This document shows positions 35,119 to 43,650 of a stretch of DNA of 64,000 bases, piece after piece. Made by a program: the position numbers and the translations under genes. Every line of letters starts with the position of its first letter. Position 1 is the first letter of the stretch. The stretch is from DASRDE01 sp035938175. GTDB lineage: Bacteria; Vulcanimicrobiota; Vulcanimicrobiia; Vulcanimicrobiales; Vulcanimicrobiaceae. Below the pieces are notes generated by a model. It searched no databases and had not been told where the DNA came from. It was given only the letters and a program-made list of their open reading frames with translations. Where the stretch lies: assembly GCA_035938175.1 (NCBI GenBank), contig DASZHD010000023.1, forward strand, positions 19,144 through 83,143, written 5' to 3'.

Positions 35119-35178
35119 CCCTTCGATTCCTCAGGGTGCTTCGATGCCTCAGCATGACAAGCGATGCCTCAGCATGAC
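35119..35178 (+). repeat. Intergenic hairpin-unit repeat, cluster G
   Basis: One full double unit (CCCTTCGATTCCTCAGGG, TGCTTCGATGCCTCAGCA, TGAC) followed by a partial unit gcgatgcctcagcatgac. It lies between divergent genes (35067 and 35284). Confidence 0.92.
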
Positions 35179-35283
35179 GAGTGTTAAGGATCAGCCAAGG
35201 AGCGGACGCGATCGCGGGCCGGCACGCAATGATCGGGAGCCTTATGCCGATTTGAATTCTTAGATTGTCAAAGGAATGGACCA

Positions 35284-35556
35284 ATGCGCAAATGGATTTT
35301 CGCGGCGCTGCTGCTCGCCGTGCCGAATGCAGCCCAGGCTGCCACTGTAGACCCCTCATTGATACCGGACGGGACGTACACGGTTCAGATTGAACGCGTA
35401 GTAGACTCGAAGCACATCGTTATCAAGATGGACAACGGCATGGAGTCCGCGATAAGCACCAATCGCGTCAACGTATCCTTTGATAGACTCTCCGCGAACG
35501 ATACGGTAAAGATGTCCATTATTAAAGGCATCGTCGCGGTATTCGCTAAGCAATAA
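35284..35556 (+). CDS. Small secreted protein of unknown function
   Basis: A 90-residue protein with a Sec signal peptide (MRKWIFAALLLAVPNAAQA, cleavage at about residue 20). The 70-residue mature part is a run of short beta strands (GTYTVQIERVVDSKHIVIKM, TVKMSIIKGIVAVFAK) fitting a small OB- or SH3-like barrel. Shine-Dalgarno aaagga precedes the ATG. It is convergent with the AfsR-like gene. Confidence 0.68.
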   Translation: MRKWIFAALLLAVPNAAQAATVDPSLIPDGTYTVQIERVVDSKHIVIKMDNGMESAISTNRVNVSFDRLSANDTVKMSIIKGIVAVFAKQ

Positions 35557-35576
35557 GTTCGGCGCGCACGGACGTA

Positions 35577-38522
35577 CTATAACGCACTTCCTTGGCCCAA
35601 AGAATGCAGCGCCTGAGACAGCGCCTCGTCGTTCGTCCAGCGCCTTCCGTCCTTCATTAACGATTCGACTTCATCCGCCGCGAGATCGGAGCGCAGCTGC
35701 GCGTTGATGCTTTCGTAGCTCGAACGCTCGGTAAACGAATCGCGCGCGGAAGGGTGCGGCTTGAGCCGCCCGTCGGACGCACCGATCAGACGCGCCGCCT
35801 GCGGACTATCCCGGTGGGCTAACGCAATGGCCGCCGCATATTGCAGCGCATAACCGAACGTCACCGGATCTCCCATGCGGTATGCAGACCAGAGCGAGGA
35901 TTGAAGTGATTCCGCCGCTTCTGTATATTTGCCGAGTGCAATTGCGTATGCGGCCGCATTGTTACGCACGACCGTCGAAGGAAGGCTGAGCGTCTCCGAT
36001 GCCGGATCGATGACGTCGATGCAGGCCTGCGCATACGCCAATGCCGCTTCATTGCGGCCCGCCTGAAACGCCGTCTCTCCCAAATACACCAACGCACTGA
36101 AAACACCGTGCGTATCGCCCACCGATCGAAACGTGTCGACTGCTTCATGCAGAATTGCTTCGCGCTCGGCTTGCTGCTCGGCTCGCATCAAGGTTGCCTT
36201 CATCATGAGGATTCGTCCGATCGGTTTGGAATCGCCGGCTTCCCGCGCAAGGCTGAGCGCTTCGTCGGCTAATGCCCGCGCCTCGACAGATGCTCCTTCA
36301 ACACGCAAACCCTCGAGAAGGACACCGATTGCGTGAGCCGTGCGTGCCTTGTCGCCGAGTTCGCGGTAGAGCGCGACGGCGCGGCGTCCGCAATCCACAA
36401 TGTGCTCGCCTTCCTTCAAAAAACGGTAACATGCGCTGCATGCGAGGTACATTGCCGCTTGCCGTTCGAGCGGCGCATGCGGTCCAAGCGCGATCAGGAT
36501 CTTTTTGCACCACTCAATTGCTTCTGCGCCGAGCGACGGTTGGTATGCGTACCACGCGAACGATTCTGCGACGTACGAGCCGGTAACCGGGTCGCGATTT
36601 TTATCGATGGACCAAGCCAGCGCGGCGCGCATGTTCTGCAACTCGGGACGCAGCAACAAGAACCACGCCGAATCGCGGATGCCGAACGACGGATGCTCGC
36701 GTCCTAATTCACCAAAGAACCGGGCGTGCCGCCGCGCCATCTCGGACTTTTCGCCTGCGTCCTCTAATCGTTCGAGCGCGTACGCGCGCATCGTTTCGAG
36801 AAGGCGATACCGCGGCCGATCACCCGAACGATCGCGAAGGACCAGCGATTTGTCGATCAGCGAACCCAGGCGATCCTGCATTTCCCAGCGGCCACGCAGA
36901 ATATCTGCGCAGACTGCCGCCGCCGCTTCGACCGTCCAGCCTCCGGCGAAGATGCCTAGACGCGCGAACACGCGCTGATCTTCCGGGGCGAGCAACGCGT
37001 AGCTCCAATCGAGCGTCGCACGCAGCGTCTGATGGCGCGGCAGCGTGCTTCTTCCCGACAAAACGGAAAAGCGATCGTCCAAACGCTCCGCCAACGCGTC
37101 CAAACTCAAGCTGCTGGTACGTGCGGCGGCAAGTTCGATCGCCAGCGGTATGCCGTCCAAGCGGTGCGAGATCGTTGCCAGCGCCCGCACATCGTCTTCC
37201 TTTGAGATGGGCAGCGCCAGTTCGGGCGAGACATCTGCCGCCCTGTCCAAGAACAGCCGCACGGCGGGCGAATTGTGCAGTTCGTCAATTGACGGAAGCG
37301 GGCCGTCGTAATCGCCGATGCCGGTCGGAAGCGAAGAAAGCCGCTCGATGCGTTCGCCCGTTACGCTCAAGGGCTCGCGGCTCGTTGCCAAAATGCAAAC
37401 GCCCGCGCATTGGGTGACGATGCGCTGCACGACGACCGAAACGCCGCGCAAATGTTCGCAATTATCGAGAATCAGCAGCATGTGCCGGTGACGCAAGGCT
37501 TGCAGCAAACTCTCTTCGGATTGACCGACGACGCCGGCGGCTTCGGCGATTGCCGGCACGATTAACTCGTCTTGCTGCAGCGCGCCGAGTTCAACGAGGC
37601 ATATTCCATCGGGAAACCGATCATTGAGCCGGCGGGCAGCTTCTATTGCCAATCGCGTCTTACCGACTCCGCCTGCGCCCGTAACCGTAACCAGCCGCCG
37701 AGAATCCAGCGCGCTGCGCACCATCGCGATTTCACGATCGCGATCGACAAAACTGGTGACGTATTCGGGCAGGTTGCTCTGCGGAACGCGTGTTGCGGGT
37801 GCATCGGGGAGCTGCGGGACGTTGCCCGGCGAAATTGCTTCGTACGCCGCACGTGTTTCCGGCATGGGTTCGACGGCGAACTCGTCGTTCAACTTTTGCG
37901 CAAACTCACGATACGTGCGAACGGCTTGAGCGCGATGGCCGCTTTGGGCTTGCGCCGCGATCAAAAAGCGCAGCACCTCTTCTCGCCACGGATCGATTTC
38001 GAGCGCTCGTAGCGCAAGCGCCGCGGCGCCCTCGAGATCGCTTGCATCCCGCGCACTTTGCGCTATATCGATCAATAACTGTACGGCACGTTCGCGCAGG
38101 CGAATGCGCGGCGTTTCGAGCCATTCGTCGTCGAAGCCCAACAGCAGGTCACCGCGGTAGAGATCGATCGCTTCGGCCGCAGTCTTTGGATCGGACGCGA
38201 GTCGTTCGAACTGCGCGACGTCGACCCAAACGGGCGCTTTCGGGTTCCATTGCACGACGCGCTTGTCGGCCAAAATCCACGGCACGTCGCCAGACGGCAA
38301 TCCGCCATGCACGACGTAGTGCAAGTGCGATCGCAACTTCGCGCGCGCTTCGGTCTCGGGCAAATCGGGCCAAAACGAAAAGGCGACTGCGTCGCGCGGA
38401 AGCGGACTTTGCTGCAGCAAGATATACGCGAAAAGGGACGTCGCCTTCGCAGGGACGCGGAAGGGAACGACAACACCCGCTATGGACAGCTGCGGCCGCC
38501 CGAGTAGGCGCACCTCCAACAC
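35577..38522 (-). CDS. AfsR/SARP-like transcriptional regulator (wHTH-BTAD-NB-ARC-TPR)
   Basis: A 981-residue regulator. Domains: OmpR-like winged helix (about 1-90; MLEVRLLGRPQLSIAGVVV), BTAD bacterial transcriptional activation domain (95-240; AAALALRALEIDPWREEVLR), a STAND/NB-ARC ATPase (about 265-560; Walker A TGAGGVGKTRLAIEAARRL, Walker B LLILDNCEHL, sensor ATSREPLSV, then GIPLAIELAAAR), and a C-terminal TPR region (600-930). The GTG at 38522 is preceded by GGAGGG with a 6-nt spacer, which sits in the 3' arm of a strong hairpin. Such proteins integrate a ligand bound by the TPR domain with ATP switching to activate genes. Targets unknown. Confidence 0.9.
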   Translation of the reverse strand: MLEVRLLGRPQLSIAGVVVPFRVPAKATSLFAYILLQQSPLPRDAVAFSFWPDLPETEARAKLRSHLHYVVHGGLPSGDVPWILADKRVVQWNPKAPVWVDVAQFERLASDPKTAAEAIDLYRGDLLLGFDDEWLETPRIRLRERAVQLLIDIAQSARDASDLEGAAALALRALEIDPWREEVLRFLIAAQAQSGHRAQAVRTYREFAQKLNDEFAVEPMPETRAAYEAISPGNVPQLPDAPATRVPQSNLPEYVTSFVDRDREIAMVRSALDSRRLVTVTGAGGVGKTRLAIEAARRLNDRFPDGICLVELGALQQDELIVPAIAEAAGVVGQSEESLLQALRHRHMLLILDNCEHLRGVSVVVQRIVTQCAGVCILATSREPLSVTGERIERLSSLPTGIGDYDGPLPSIDELHNSPAVRLFLDRAADVSPELALPISKEDDVRALATISHRLDGIPLAIELAAARTSSLSLDALAERLDDRFSVLSGRSTLPRHQTLRATLDWSYALLAPEDQRVFARLGIFAGGWTVEAAAAVCADILRGRWEMQDRLGSLIDKSLVLRDRSGDRPRYRLLETMRAYALERLEDAGEKSEMARRHARFFGELGREHPSFGIRDSAWFLLLRPELQNMRAALAWSIDKNRDPVTGSYVAESFAWYAYQPSLGAEAIEWCKKILIALGPHAPLERQAAMYLACSACYRFLKEGEHIVDCGRRAVALYRELGDKARTAHAIGVLLEGLRVEGASVEARALADEALSLAREAGDSKPIGRILMMKATLMRAEQQAEREAILHEAVDTFRSVGDTHGVFSALVYLGETAFQAGRNEAALAYAQACIDVIDPASETLSLPSTVVRNNAAAYAIALGKYTEAAESLQSSLWSAYRMGDPVTFGYALQYAAAIALAHRDSPQAARLIGASDGRLKPHPSARDSFTERSSYESINAQLRSDLAADEVESLMKDGRRWTNDEALSQALHSLGQGSAL

Positions 38523-38528
38523 GAGAGT

Positions 38529-38560
38529 CCCTCCACGCTCATCTTTCAGACCGTGGAGGG
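38529..38560 (-). promoter_or_regulatory. Perfect hairpin sequestering the Shine-Dalgarno of the AfsR-like gene
   Basis: On the minus strand CCCTCCACG, a 14-nt loop, then CGTGGAGGG form a perfect 9-bp stem. The GGAGGG at the end of the 3' arm is the only Shine-Dalgarno candidate and lies 6 nt before the GTG start at 38522. In the mRNA the stem would hide the ribosome-binding site. No T-run follows, so it is not a normal terminator. It could alternatively be a DNA dyad bound by a regulator. Confidence 0.7.
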
Positions 38561-38628
38561 TGCGTTCCTACGTTACGGGAGCGGACCGCTTTCGACCCAG
38601 ATCGGCGTGTATCCGATCGCTCAGGATC

Positions 38629-39030
38629 TTAGAACGTCATGAACCACTCAACGCCGAATTTGTCGGTCAGCATGCCGAATTTGCCGCCCCACGGAACGTC
38701 TTGCAGCGGCATTCCGACGTTGCCGCCTTCTGCTAGCGCGTTGAAGACGCGTTCGCCTTCGGCGGCGTTTTGTGCGCCGAGCGACAGTGAGATATTGCCT
38801 TCATCGGGGTTGAGGGTCTTTGAGAGATCGCCGTCCGACGCCATGAACGAAAAGCCGTTCCCTTTGAACCAGGCGTGCATGATCTTGTCGAGCTTATCGG
38901 CCGGAACGCGTTCCGCCATGTGCGATCCTTCAAAACGCTGTAGGTCGTAGCTTCCGCCGAGGGCGTTCTTGTAGAATTCGAGCGCCTCTTCGCAGCGGCC
39001 GTAGAAAAAAATGTACGGTTCGAGTTGCAT
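38629..39030 (-). CDS. VOC-superfamily protein (PhnB/YybH-like)
   Basis: A 133-residue glyoxalase/VOC-fold protein of the PhnB type: EPYIFFYGRCEEALEFYKNA at the start, HAWFKGNGFSFMASDGD in the middle, VFNALAEGGNVGMPLQDVPW and GGKFGMLTDKFGVEWF at the end. The group includes proteins annotated as 3-demethylubiquinone-9 3-methyltransferase-like; most members have no proven function. It lies alone between the AfsR-like regulator and the rsgA gene. Confidence 0.88.
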   Translation of the reverse strand: MQLEPYIFFYGRCEEALEFYKNALGGSYDLQRFEGSHMAERVPADKLDKIMHAWFKGNGFSFMASDGDLSKTLNPDEGNISLSLGAQNAAEGERVFNALAEGGNVGMPLQDVPWGGKFGMLTDKFGVEWFMTF

Positions 39031-39333
39031 GCGGGGCGCTTCTCGCCGACTCTTTGGAACCCCTCATTATGGACGTCTTAAATCGACTGCGCCCGGCGTC
39101 GCCGTCCGCAGGGGCGGCGGCGGTTCCGGGTGAATCAGCGCTTCGAGAAAGGAGGGCCGGTTCGTATGTCCGTCAGTGCTTCAGCGCCGTTTTTTTACGC
39201 TTGCGCTTTGAACCGCGTCCCCTTCTCGCCTTCACGATAGCGTAATCCACGCCTTTTTTTGCGAGTCGAACGCCGCGCCGCGCGCAGGCGCATTTTCCTT
39301 TTGATTCTTTTCATTGATGTTGAGGAAATCGAC
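39031..39333. other. Gap between VOC gene and rsgA
   Basis: About 300 bp. The plus strand carries aaggagg near 39150 and a T-run at 39190-39196 but no stem long enough to call a terminator. The minus strand can encode very basic peptides of about 30-40 residues in two frames; neither has a ribosome-binding site I trust. No repeat of the hairpin family is present. Confidence 0.4.
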
Positions 39334-40338
39334 TTGCAAAAAGGACGTATTTGTGCGGAGGTGCGGGGAGCGTATCGCCTTCTCGCCGCCGGACTAGAAA
39401 TAGAGGCGCGGGTCAGCGGCCGTTTTATGTACGGCGCCGCGGTGCCTGCAGACTATCCCGCGGTCGGCGATTGGGTCGAATTCGAAATGACGCCCGGCGG
39501 ACCCGCGATCGTGCATGCCGTTTTGCCGCGTTCGTCGCTGATCGTGCGCAAAGCGGCCGGGACGGAACCCGTCGAACAAATTCTTGCGGCGAACGTTGAC
39601 TTTCTCTTCGTGGTCAGTGCATTGGACGACGATTTCAACGTGCGCCGCATCGAGCGTTATACCGCGCTTGGAGTAAGTTCGGGCGTGCAGCCGATACTAA
39701 TTTTGAACAAACTCGATGCTTGTAACGACTTCGACGTAAGGATCGTGCAATTGCGCGCAGCGCATGTCGACGTGCCGTTTCACGCCGTTTCGGCACTTCG
39801 AGGCGAGGGTCTGGGCGATCTTCGGCAGTATCTGGATCCGGGAGCGACCGTAGCGCTTTGCGGTTCTTCCGGCGCCGGAAAATCGACGATCGCCAATGGA
39901 CTGCTCGGAGAGGCATGGCAGCGTACTTGCGAAACGCGTGAAGACGACGCCAAAGGCCGGCACACGACGACGACGCGATCGCTTTTCGCGCTACCGTCCG
40001 GCGCATTCTTGATCGATACGCCGGGTATGCGCGAACTGCACCTTTGGACTTCGAGCGAATCGATTTCCGAAAGCTTTGCCGACATTGACGAGTACGCTGC
40101 AGCGTGCCGGTTTGGCGATTGCACCCATACATCCGAACCGGGGTGCCGGATCCGCGAGGCACTGGAAGCGGGAACGCTGGACGCCGGCCGATTGGAAAAC
40201 TATCGCAAACTGCTGCGGGAACAGGCGTATTTGGAGCGCCAAACGGGGTCATGGGCGGAGCGCAGCGAGCGTCGCAAATGGAAGAATCTGCAGCGCGGAG
40301 CACGCGAACAGTCGCGTTTCAAAAGGAGGCTGCAATAG
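39334..40338 (+). CDS. rsgA: Ribosome biogenesis GTPase RsgA
   Basis: A circularly permuted GTPase of about 334 residues. An OB domain comes first (GRICAEVRGAYRLL, VGDWVEFEM), then G4 NKLD (about residue 124), G5 VSALRGEGL, G1 GSSGAGKSTIANGLLG (about 176), G2 threonine in GRHTTTTR, G3 DTPGMREL (about 227) and the zinc-binding AACRFGDCTHTSEPGCRI at 258-275. It helps late maturation of the 30S subunit. The start is uncertain: the frame is open to 39259, and I prefer the TTG at 39334 because gagga lies upstream and homology begins there. Confidence 0.92.
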   Translation: MQKGRICAEVRGAYRLLAAGLEIEARVSGRFMYGAAVPADYPAVGDWVEFEMTPGGPAIVHAVLPRSSLIVRKAAGTEPVEQILAANVDFLFVVSALDDDFNVRRIERYTALGVSSGVQPILILNKLDACNDFDVRIVQLRAAHVDVPFHAVSALRGEGLGDLRQYLDPGATVALCGSSGAGKSTIANGLLGEAWQRTCETREDDAKGRHTTTTRSLFALPSGAFLIDTPGMRELHLWTSSESISESFADIDEYAAACRFGDCTHTSEPGCRIREALEAGTLDAGRLENYRKLLREQAYLERQTGSWAERSERRKWKNLQRGAREQSRFKRRLQ

Positions 40339-40423
40339 ACGAGCCATCCGCTTTTCGGCCGATTTTTTCGACCGCGGTCCGATTGTGGTATACGGGTGCG
40401 AGCGAGCGACCTAGGATCGGCGT

Positions 40424-40867
40424 ATGATTCGCTTCGTTTTTGCATTCTTCGTTTGCGCGCTGTTTGCCGTTCCAACGCGGGCGGCGGACGGAGAAACCGC
40501 GCAGCAGATTTTAGGTTTGAACGCGGTCGTGCAAACCGCGACGAGAAACTACGATACGGCAACGCTTTCGCGTCTGATCACCGACGATTATACACTGGTA
40601 ACCGGCTCGGGCACGGTGTGGAACCGACGCTCGTTTTTGGCCGACGCCGGCGACCGCAGCGCCGCATGGGAGGTGAACCAGCCTGAGGACGTGACGGTTC
40701 GATCGTACAACGGCGATTGCGCACTGGTCATTGCGGTCTTGCACATGCGCTTCAAACAGTCGGGCGTCGTGCACGATCTGCGCGTGCGCTATACGGACGT
40801 GTGGGTGAAACTGAATGGGGAATGGCGCTATGCGTCGGGGCAGGCTACGCTGCTAAAACACTCTTAA
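40424..40867 (+). CDS. Secreted NTF2-like (DUF4440/SnoaL) protein
   Basis: A 147-residue protein with a Sec signal peptide (cleavage near TRAAD, residue 20) and an NTF2-like cone domain: ILGLNAVVQTATRNYDTATL, LITDDYTLVTGSGTVWNRRS, and VRYTDVWVKLNGEWRYASGQ, the typical DUF4440 ending. Three NTF2-like secreted proteins occur in the window (here, 43651, 53347). Ligand unknown. The next gene starts 30 bp downstream. Confidence 0.85.
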   Translation: MIRFVFAFFVCALFAVPTRAADGETAQQILGLNAVVQTATRNYDTATLSRLITDDYTLVTGSGTVWNRRSFLADAGDRSAAWEVNQPEDVTVRSYNGDCALVIAVLHMRFKQSGVVHDLRVRYTDVWVKLNGEWRYASGQATLLKHS

Positions 40868-40896
40868 GCGTGTCGCAGATCTGTCACAGCCTGTGG

Positions 40897-41757
40897 ATGG
40901 CGAGCGATGTGCCGTGCATGGACGAGATGGCTTTTCGCGTTTGGCGATCGAGCCGCGATCGCTGTTGGCGCGGTTTCGAAGCGTATATCTACGATGCGAG
41001 CGACGGACATTCGGACGAGTATTTTGCCGAGCACTACGTCTGCATGCACGTGAGCGCACCCGTTCAAGCAACCAGTAAATGCGACGGTGAGCGTGTACAG
41101 CGCGTACAAGTGGCGGGCGACCTGAAGATCGTTCCCGCCGGTCATTCGCGGATTTGGGAAACGGCGGCGCCGAGCCGCAAGTTGGCGGTCTTTCTGATGC
41201 CGTGGTTCGTACGCGAAGCGGCGAGCGACATGCAGATCGATCCCGACCGCGTGCGCATCGTACCGAAGATGCATGCGAACGATGCTCGCATGGAGCATAT
41301 CGGCTGGGCACTCATGGAGGAACTGCAGTCGGCCGAACCCATGGGCAGGCTGTTTGCAGAGAGTCTGGGGTATGCGCTCGCCCTGCAGCTGTTGCGGCGG
41401 AACTCGCGCGCGATAGAGCCGCGCACGCGCACGTTACCAAAGCGCAGACTCGAGCGAGTCTTCGAGTATATTCGTAGTCAGCCCGAACGCGATCTTTCAC
41501 TCGCGGAGCTGGCGAACGTTGCGGCGGTGAGCGTTTCGACGTTGAAAAGCGGTTTTAAAGAGTCGACCGGAACGTCGGTGCATCAATACGTGATCGGCGT
41601 TCGCGTGGAGCGCGCGTTGGAACTACTCCTTGGCACCGATGCGGCAATAGCGGACGTTGCGCTGCAGTGCGGCTTCGCCGGGCAGAGTCATCTTACACAT
41701 CATCTGCGGCGGCTGCGCGGCATGACGCCGGCACAGGTGCGGCGGGAGGGACGGTAG
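40897..41757 (+). CDS. AraC-family transcriptional regulator
   Basis: A 286-residue regulator. The N-terminal half (cupin-like sensor of the AraC type, with VAGDLKIVPAGHSRIWE) leads to a C-terminal double helix-turn-helix (about residues 195-285): RLERVFEYIRSQPERDLSLA, ELANVAAVSVSTLKSGFKES, then IADVALQCGFAGQSHLTHHL and the closing FRRLRGMTPAQVRREGR-like tail (LRRLRGMTPAQVRR). The start could be the ATG at 40897 (used here) or 40918; no clear ribosome site decides it. Target is unknown; it follows the NTF2-like gene on the same strand. Confidence 0.88.
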   Translation: MASDVPCMDEMAFRVWRSSRDRCWRGFEAYIYDASDGHSDEYFAEHYVCMHVSAPVQATSKCDGERVQRVQVAGDLKIVPAGHSRIWETAAPSRKLAVFLMPWFVREAASDMQIDPDRVRIVPKMHANDARMEHIGWALMEELQSAEPMGRLFAESLGYALALQLLRRNSRAIEPRTRTLPKRRLERVFEYIRSQPERDLSLAELANVAAVSVSTLKSGFKESTGTSVHQYVIGVRVERALELLLGTDAAIADVALQCGFAGQSHLTHHLRRLRGMTPAQVRREGR

Positions 41758-41840
41758 GCAACCAGAGAAGGAGACGGCGCCGGCCGGCGTCGCGAAGTCT
41801 ACATCTATGACTTAGCCGTGCACGTGGCGAACCGGACACC

Positions 41841-43562
41841 ATGGGCCGTAAAATCGCGCGATTCATCGCCGTGGCTGCCCTTACCGCGCTCGTCGTCGTT
41901 CCGACGGGCATCGACATGGCTCTGCCCTGGCATCCGTGGTCTTGGTACGGATTCTTTGACCCGGCACGAAGCGGCGGTCAGGTGTTTCCGATGGACGATG
42001 CCGCGCGGGCGCAGGGCCTTGCGAACGGTGACCGTCTTCTCAATCCGCTTCCGCCCGACGTCAGCACGCGCAGCCACGCATACGGTTTCACTCTGGCTCC
42101 CGACGGTGCGGCCGTGACCGAACGAGTCGCAACGCCGTCGGGCGTGAAGAAAACGGTGCGGCTGATTGCGCATCCGTGGCGGCGAGACATTTGGGATAAT
42201 GTTTCCATCGAGATTTTGAATCTGAGCACGTGGCTGTTCGTCGGCATTGCGGCAGCCCTGGTGCTTCTGCGCCCGCGCCCGGCTACATGGGCTTTTTTGA
42301 TCTTTGCGGTATGTTTGAGTACGCCGGGCCTGCTCTTATACGAATACTTGACGGCAGACTGGCTGCACCTGTACGCATCGGCGATGACCATTCACGGCCT
42401 GATCGGCATCGCGTTTCTTGTTTTTGCTCTGCGGTTTCCCGACGTACGTTTGGACAACAAGCGGGCCTCCACGCTGGAAGCGCTGCTGATTGCGATATAC
42501 ATCATCGTCGCCGTCATTTTGCCGATCGCAGGGGTTGGCTTGCCGCAGCTTCCGGTAGTCGCGATTGTGTGGGCGCCGATGGCCGCCGGTGTGGCCGTCA
42601 TGATTTGGCGCTTGCGACACGCGTCAGCGCCCGACGCCGCGCGGCTGAGATGGGTATTCGCGGGCTTTGTCGTGGCGGCGCTACCCGCACTTTGCTTCTC
42701 CGTCGTCTTGCCGGCTCTGAAGATTGTGCCTCCACACTTTGTAGCCGCGTACAACATCGCCACGAGTTGGAATCTGATTGCGCCAATAACCGTTGCGTAC
42801 GCCGTGTTCAAGCATCGTCTCTTCGACCTTCGGTTCGTGGTGAATCGCGCCGCGGTGTTTTCCGGCGTCTCCGTGATCCTGGTCGGCGGGTTCGTGTTGA
42901 TCGAATGGCTGCTGACGGATTGGCTCCGCGACGCGAGCCACGCTACGAATATGATTGCGGGTGCCGCGGTTGCATTGGCGCTTGGTTTGTCGACGCGTGC
43001 CGTGCACAGCCGCGTCGATCGCGCGGTGGACACCATCTTCTTCCGCAAAAGTCACGAGGACGAGCGGGCCATTCGGCGTTTCGCGGACGATGCGCCCTAT
43101 ATCACCGACCCCGGCGTGCTTGTACAGCGAACGATTGCAACGCTGCGCGATCACACCGATGCGGCATTCGTTGAGATCCTGCTTGACGACGGAAGCAGAC
43201 GCTACGGGACCGTCGACGACAACGATGAAGCGCTGGTGCGCATGCGAGCTCGGCACGAGCCCGTGGATCTGCACAACGTCACGACGCAACTGCGGGGCGA
43301 CATCGCCTTCCCCATGATTGCGCGAGGGCGCCTAGCCGGCGTACTTGTGCTGGGACCGCGCGAGTCCGGCGAAACCTATGCCCCGGACGAAATCGCAGCG
43401 ATTGCCGACCTGGCGCGCACGGCTGCGTCCACGCTGGACGTGCTTACTCCGAAAACCGACCCATCGCGCGATGCGGTGCTCGATGGAATCCGAGCTTTAC
43501 AGGAGTCGATGGCGTCGCTACGTCAGGCGATACGGGAAATTACAGAAGTGGCTCCGACGTAG
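41841..43562 (+). CDS. 7TM-GAF membrane protein of the PDZ-7TM-GAF family
   Basis: A 573-residue paralogue. It has an N-terminal helix (8-30), an extracytoplasmic domain that is PDZ-like but shorter and more divergent than in its relatives (about 40-118; AQGLANGDRLLNPLP), about seven helices (125-340), the signature YAVFKHRLFDLRFVVNRAAV, linker VDTIFFRKSHEDERAIRRF, a GAF domain (about 420-545; NDEALVRMRARHEPVDLHN, IAFPMIARGRLAGVLVLG, APDEIAAIADLARTA) and a coiled-coil tail (MASLRQAIREITE). No output domain. Shared GAF motifs make it a close relative of the genes at 4163 and 10766. Confidence 0.88.
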   Translation: MGRKIARFIAVAALTALVVVPTGIDMALPWHPWSWYGFFDPARSGGQVFPMDDAARAQGLANGDRLLNPLPPDVSTRSHAYGFTLAPDGAAVTERVATPSGVKKTVRLIAHPWRRDIWDNVSIEILNLSTWLFVGIAAALVLLRPRPATWAFLIFAVCLSTPGLLLYEYLTADWLHLYASAMTIHGLIGIAFLVFALRFPDVRLDNKRASTLEALLIAIYIIVAVILPIAGVGLPQLPVVAIVWAPMAAGVAVMIWRLRHASAPDAARLRWVFAGFVVAALPALCFSVVLPALKIVPPHFVAAYNIATSWNLIAPITVAYAVFKHRLFDLRFVVNRAAVFSGVSVILVGGFVLIEWLLTDWLRDASHATNMIAGAAVALALGLSTRAVHSRVDRAVDTIFFRKSHEDERAIRRFADDAPYITDPGVLVQRTIATLRDHTDAAFVEILLDDGSRRYGTVDDNDEALVRMRARHEPVDLHNVTTQLRGDIAFPMIARGRLAGVLVLGPRESGETYAPDEIAAIADLARTAASTLDVLTPKTDPSRDAVLDGIRALQESMASLRQAIREITEVAPT

Positions 43563-43580
43563 GAGCGTTGTCTATCAGCC

Positions 43581-43597
43581 TGCAATGAGAGATTGCA
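43581..43597. promoter_or_regulatory. Inverted repeat between receptor gene and NTF2-like gene
   Basis: TGCAAT-gagag-ATTGCA is a perfect 6-bp dyad with a 5-nt centre, 19 bp after the 41841 gene's stop and 54 bp before the ATG at 43651. No T-run follows, so an operator is as likely as a weak terminator. Confidence 0.35.
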
Positions 43598-43650
43598 TGC
43601 CAGTCGCGGGCACGTACCTTTTCAATGCTGAATAGTGCAGGAGAGTAATC

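Noticed and set aside
39181..39200. T-run as intrinsic terminator
   Set aside because: No stem of 6 bp or more with good pairing precedes the T-run on either strand.
39175..39330. Very basic small peptides on the minus strand upstream of rsgA
   Set aside because: Two overlapping frames give basic peptides by virtue of an A-run; no ribosome site and no recognised family.
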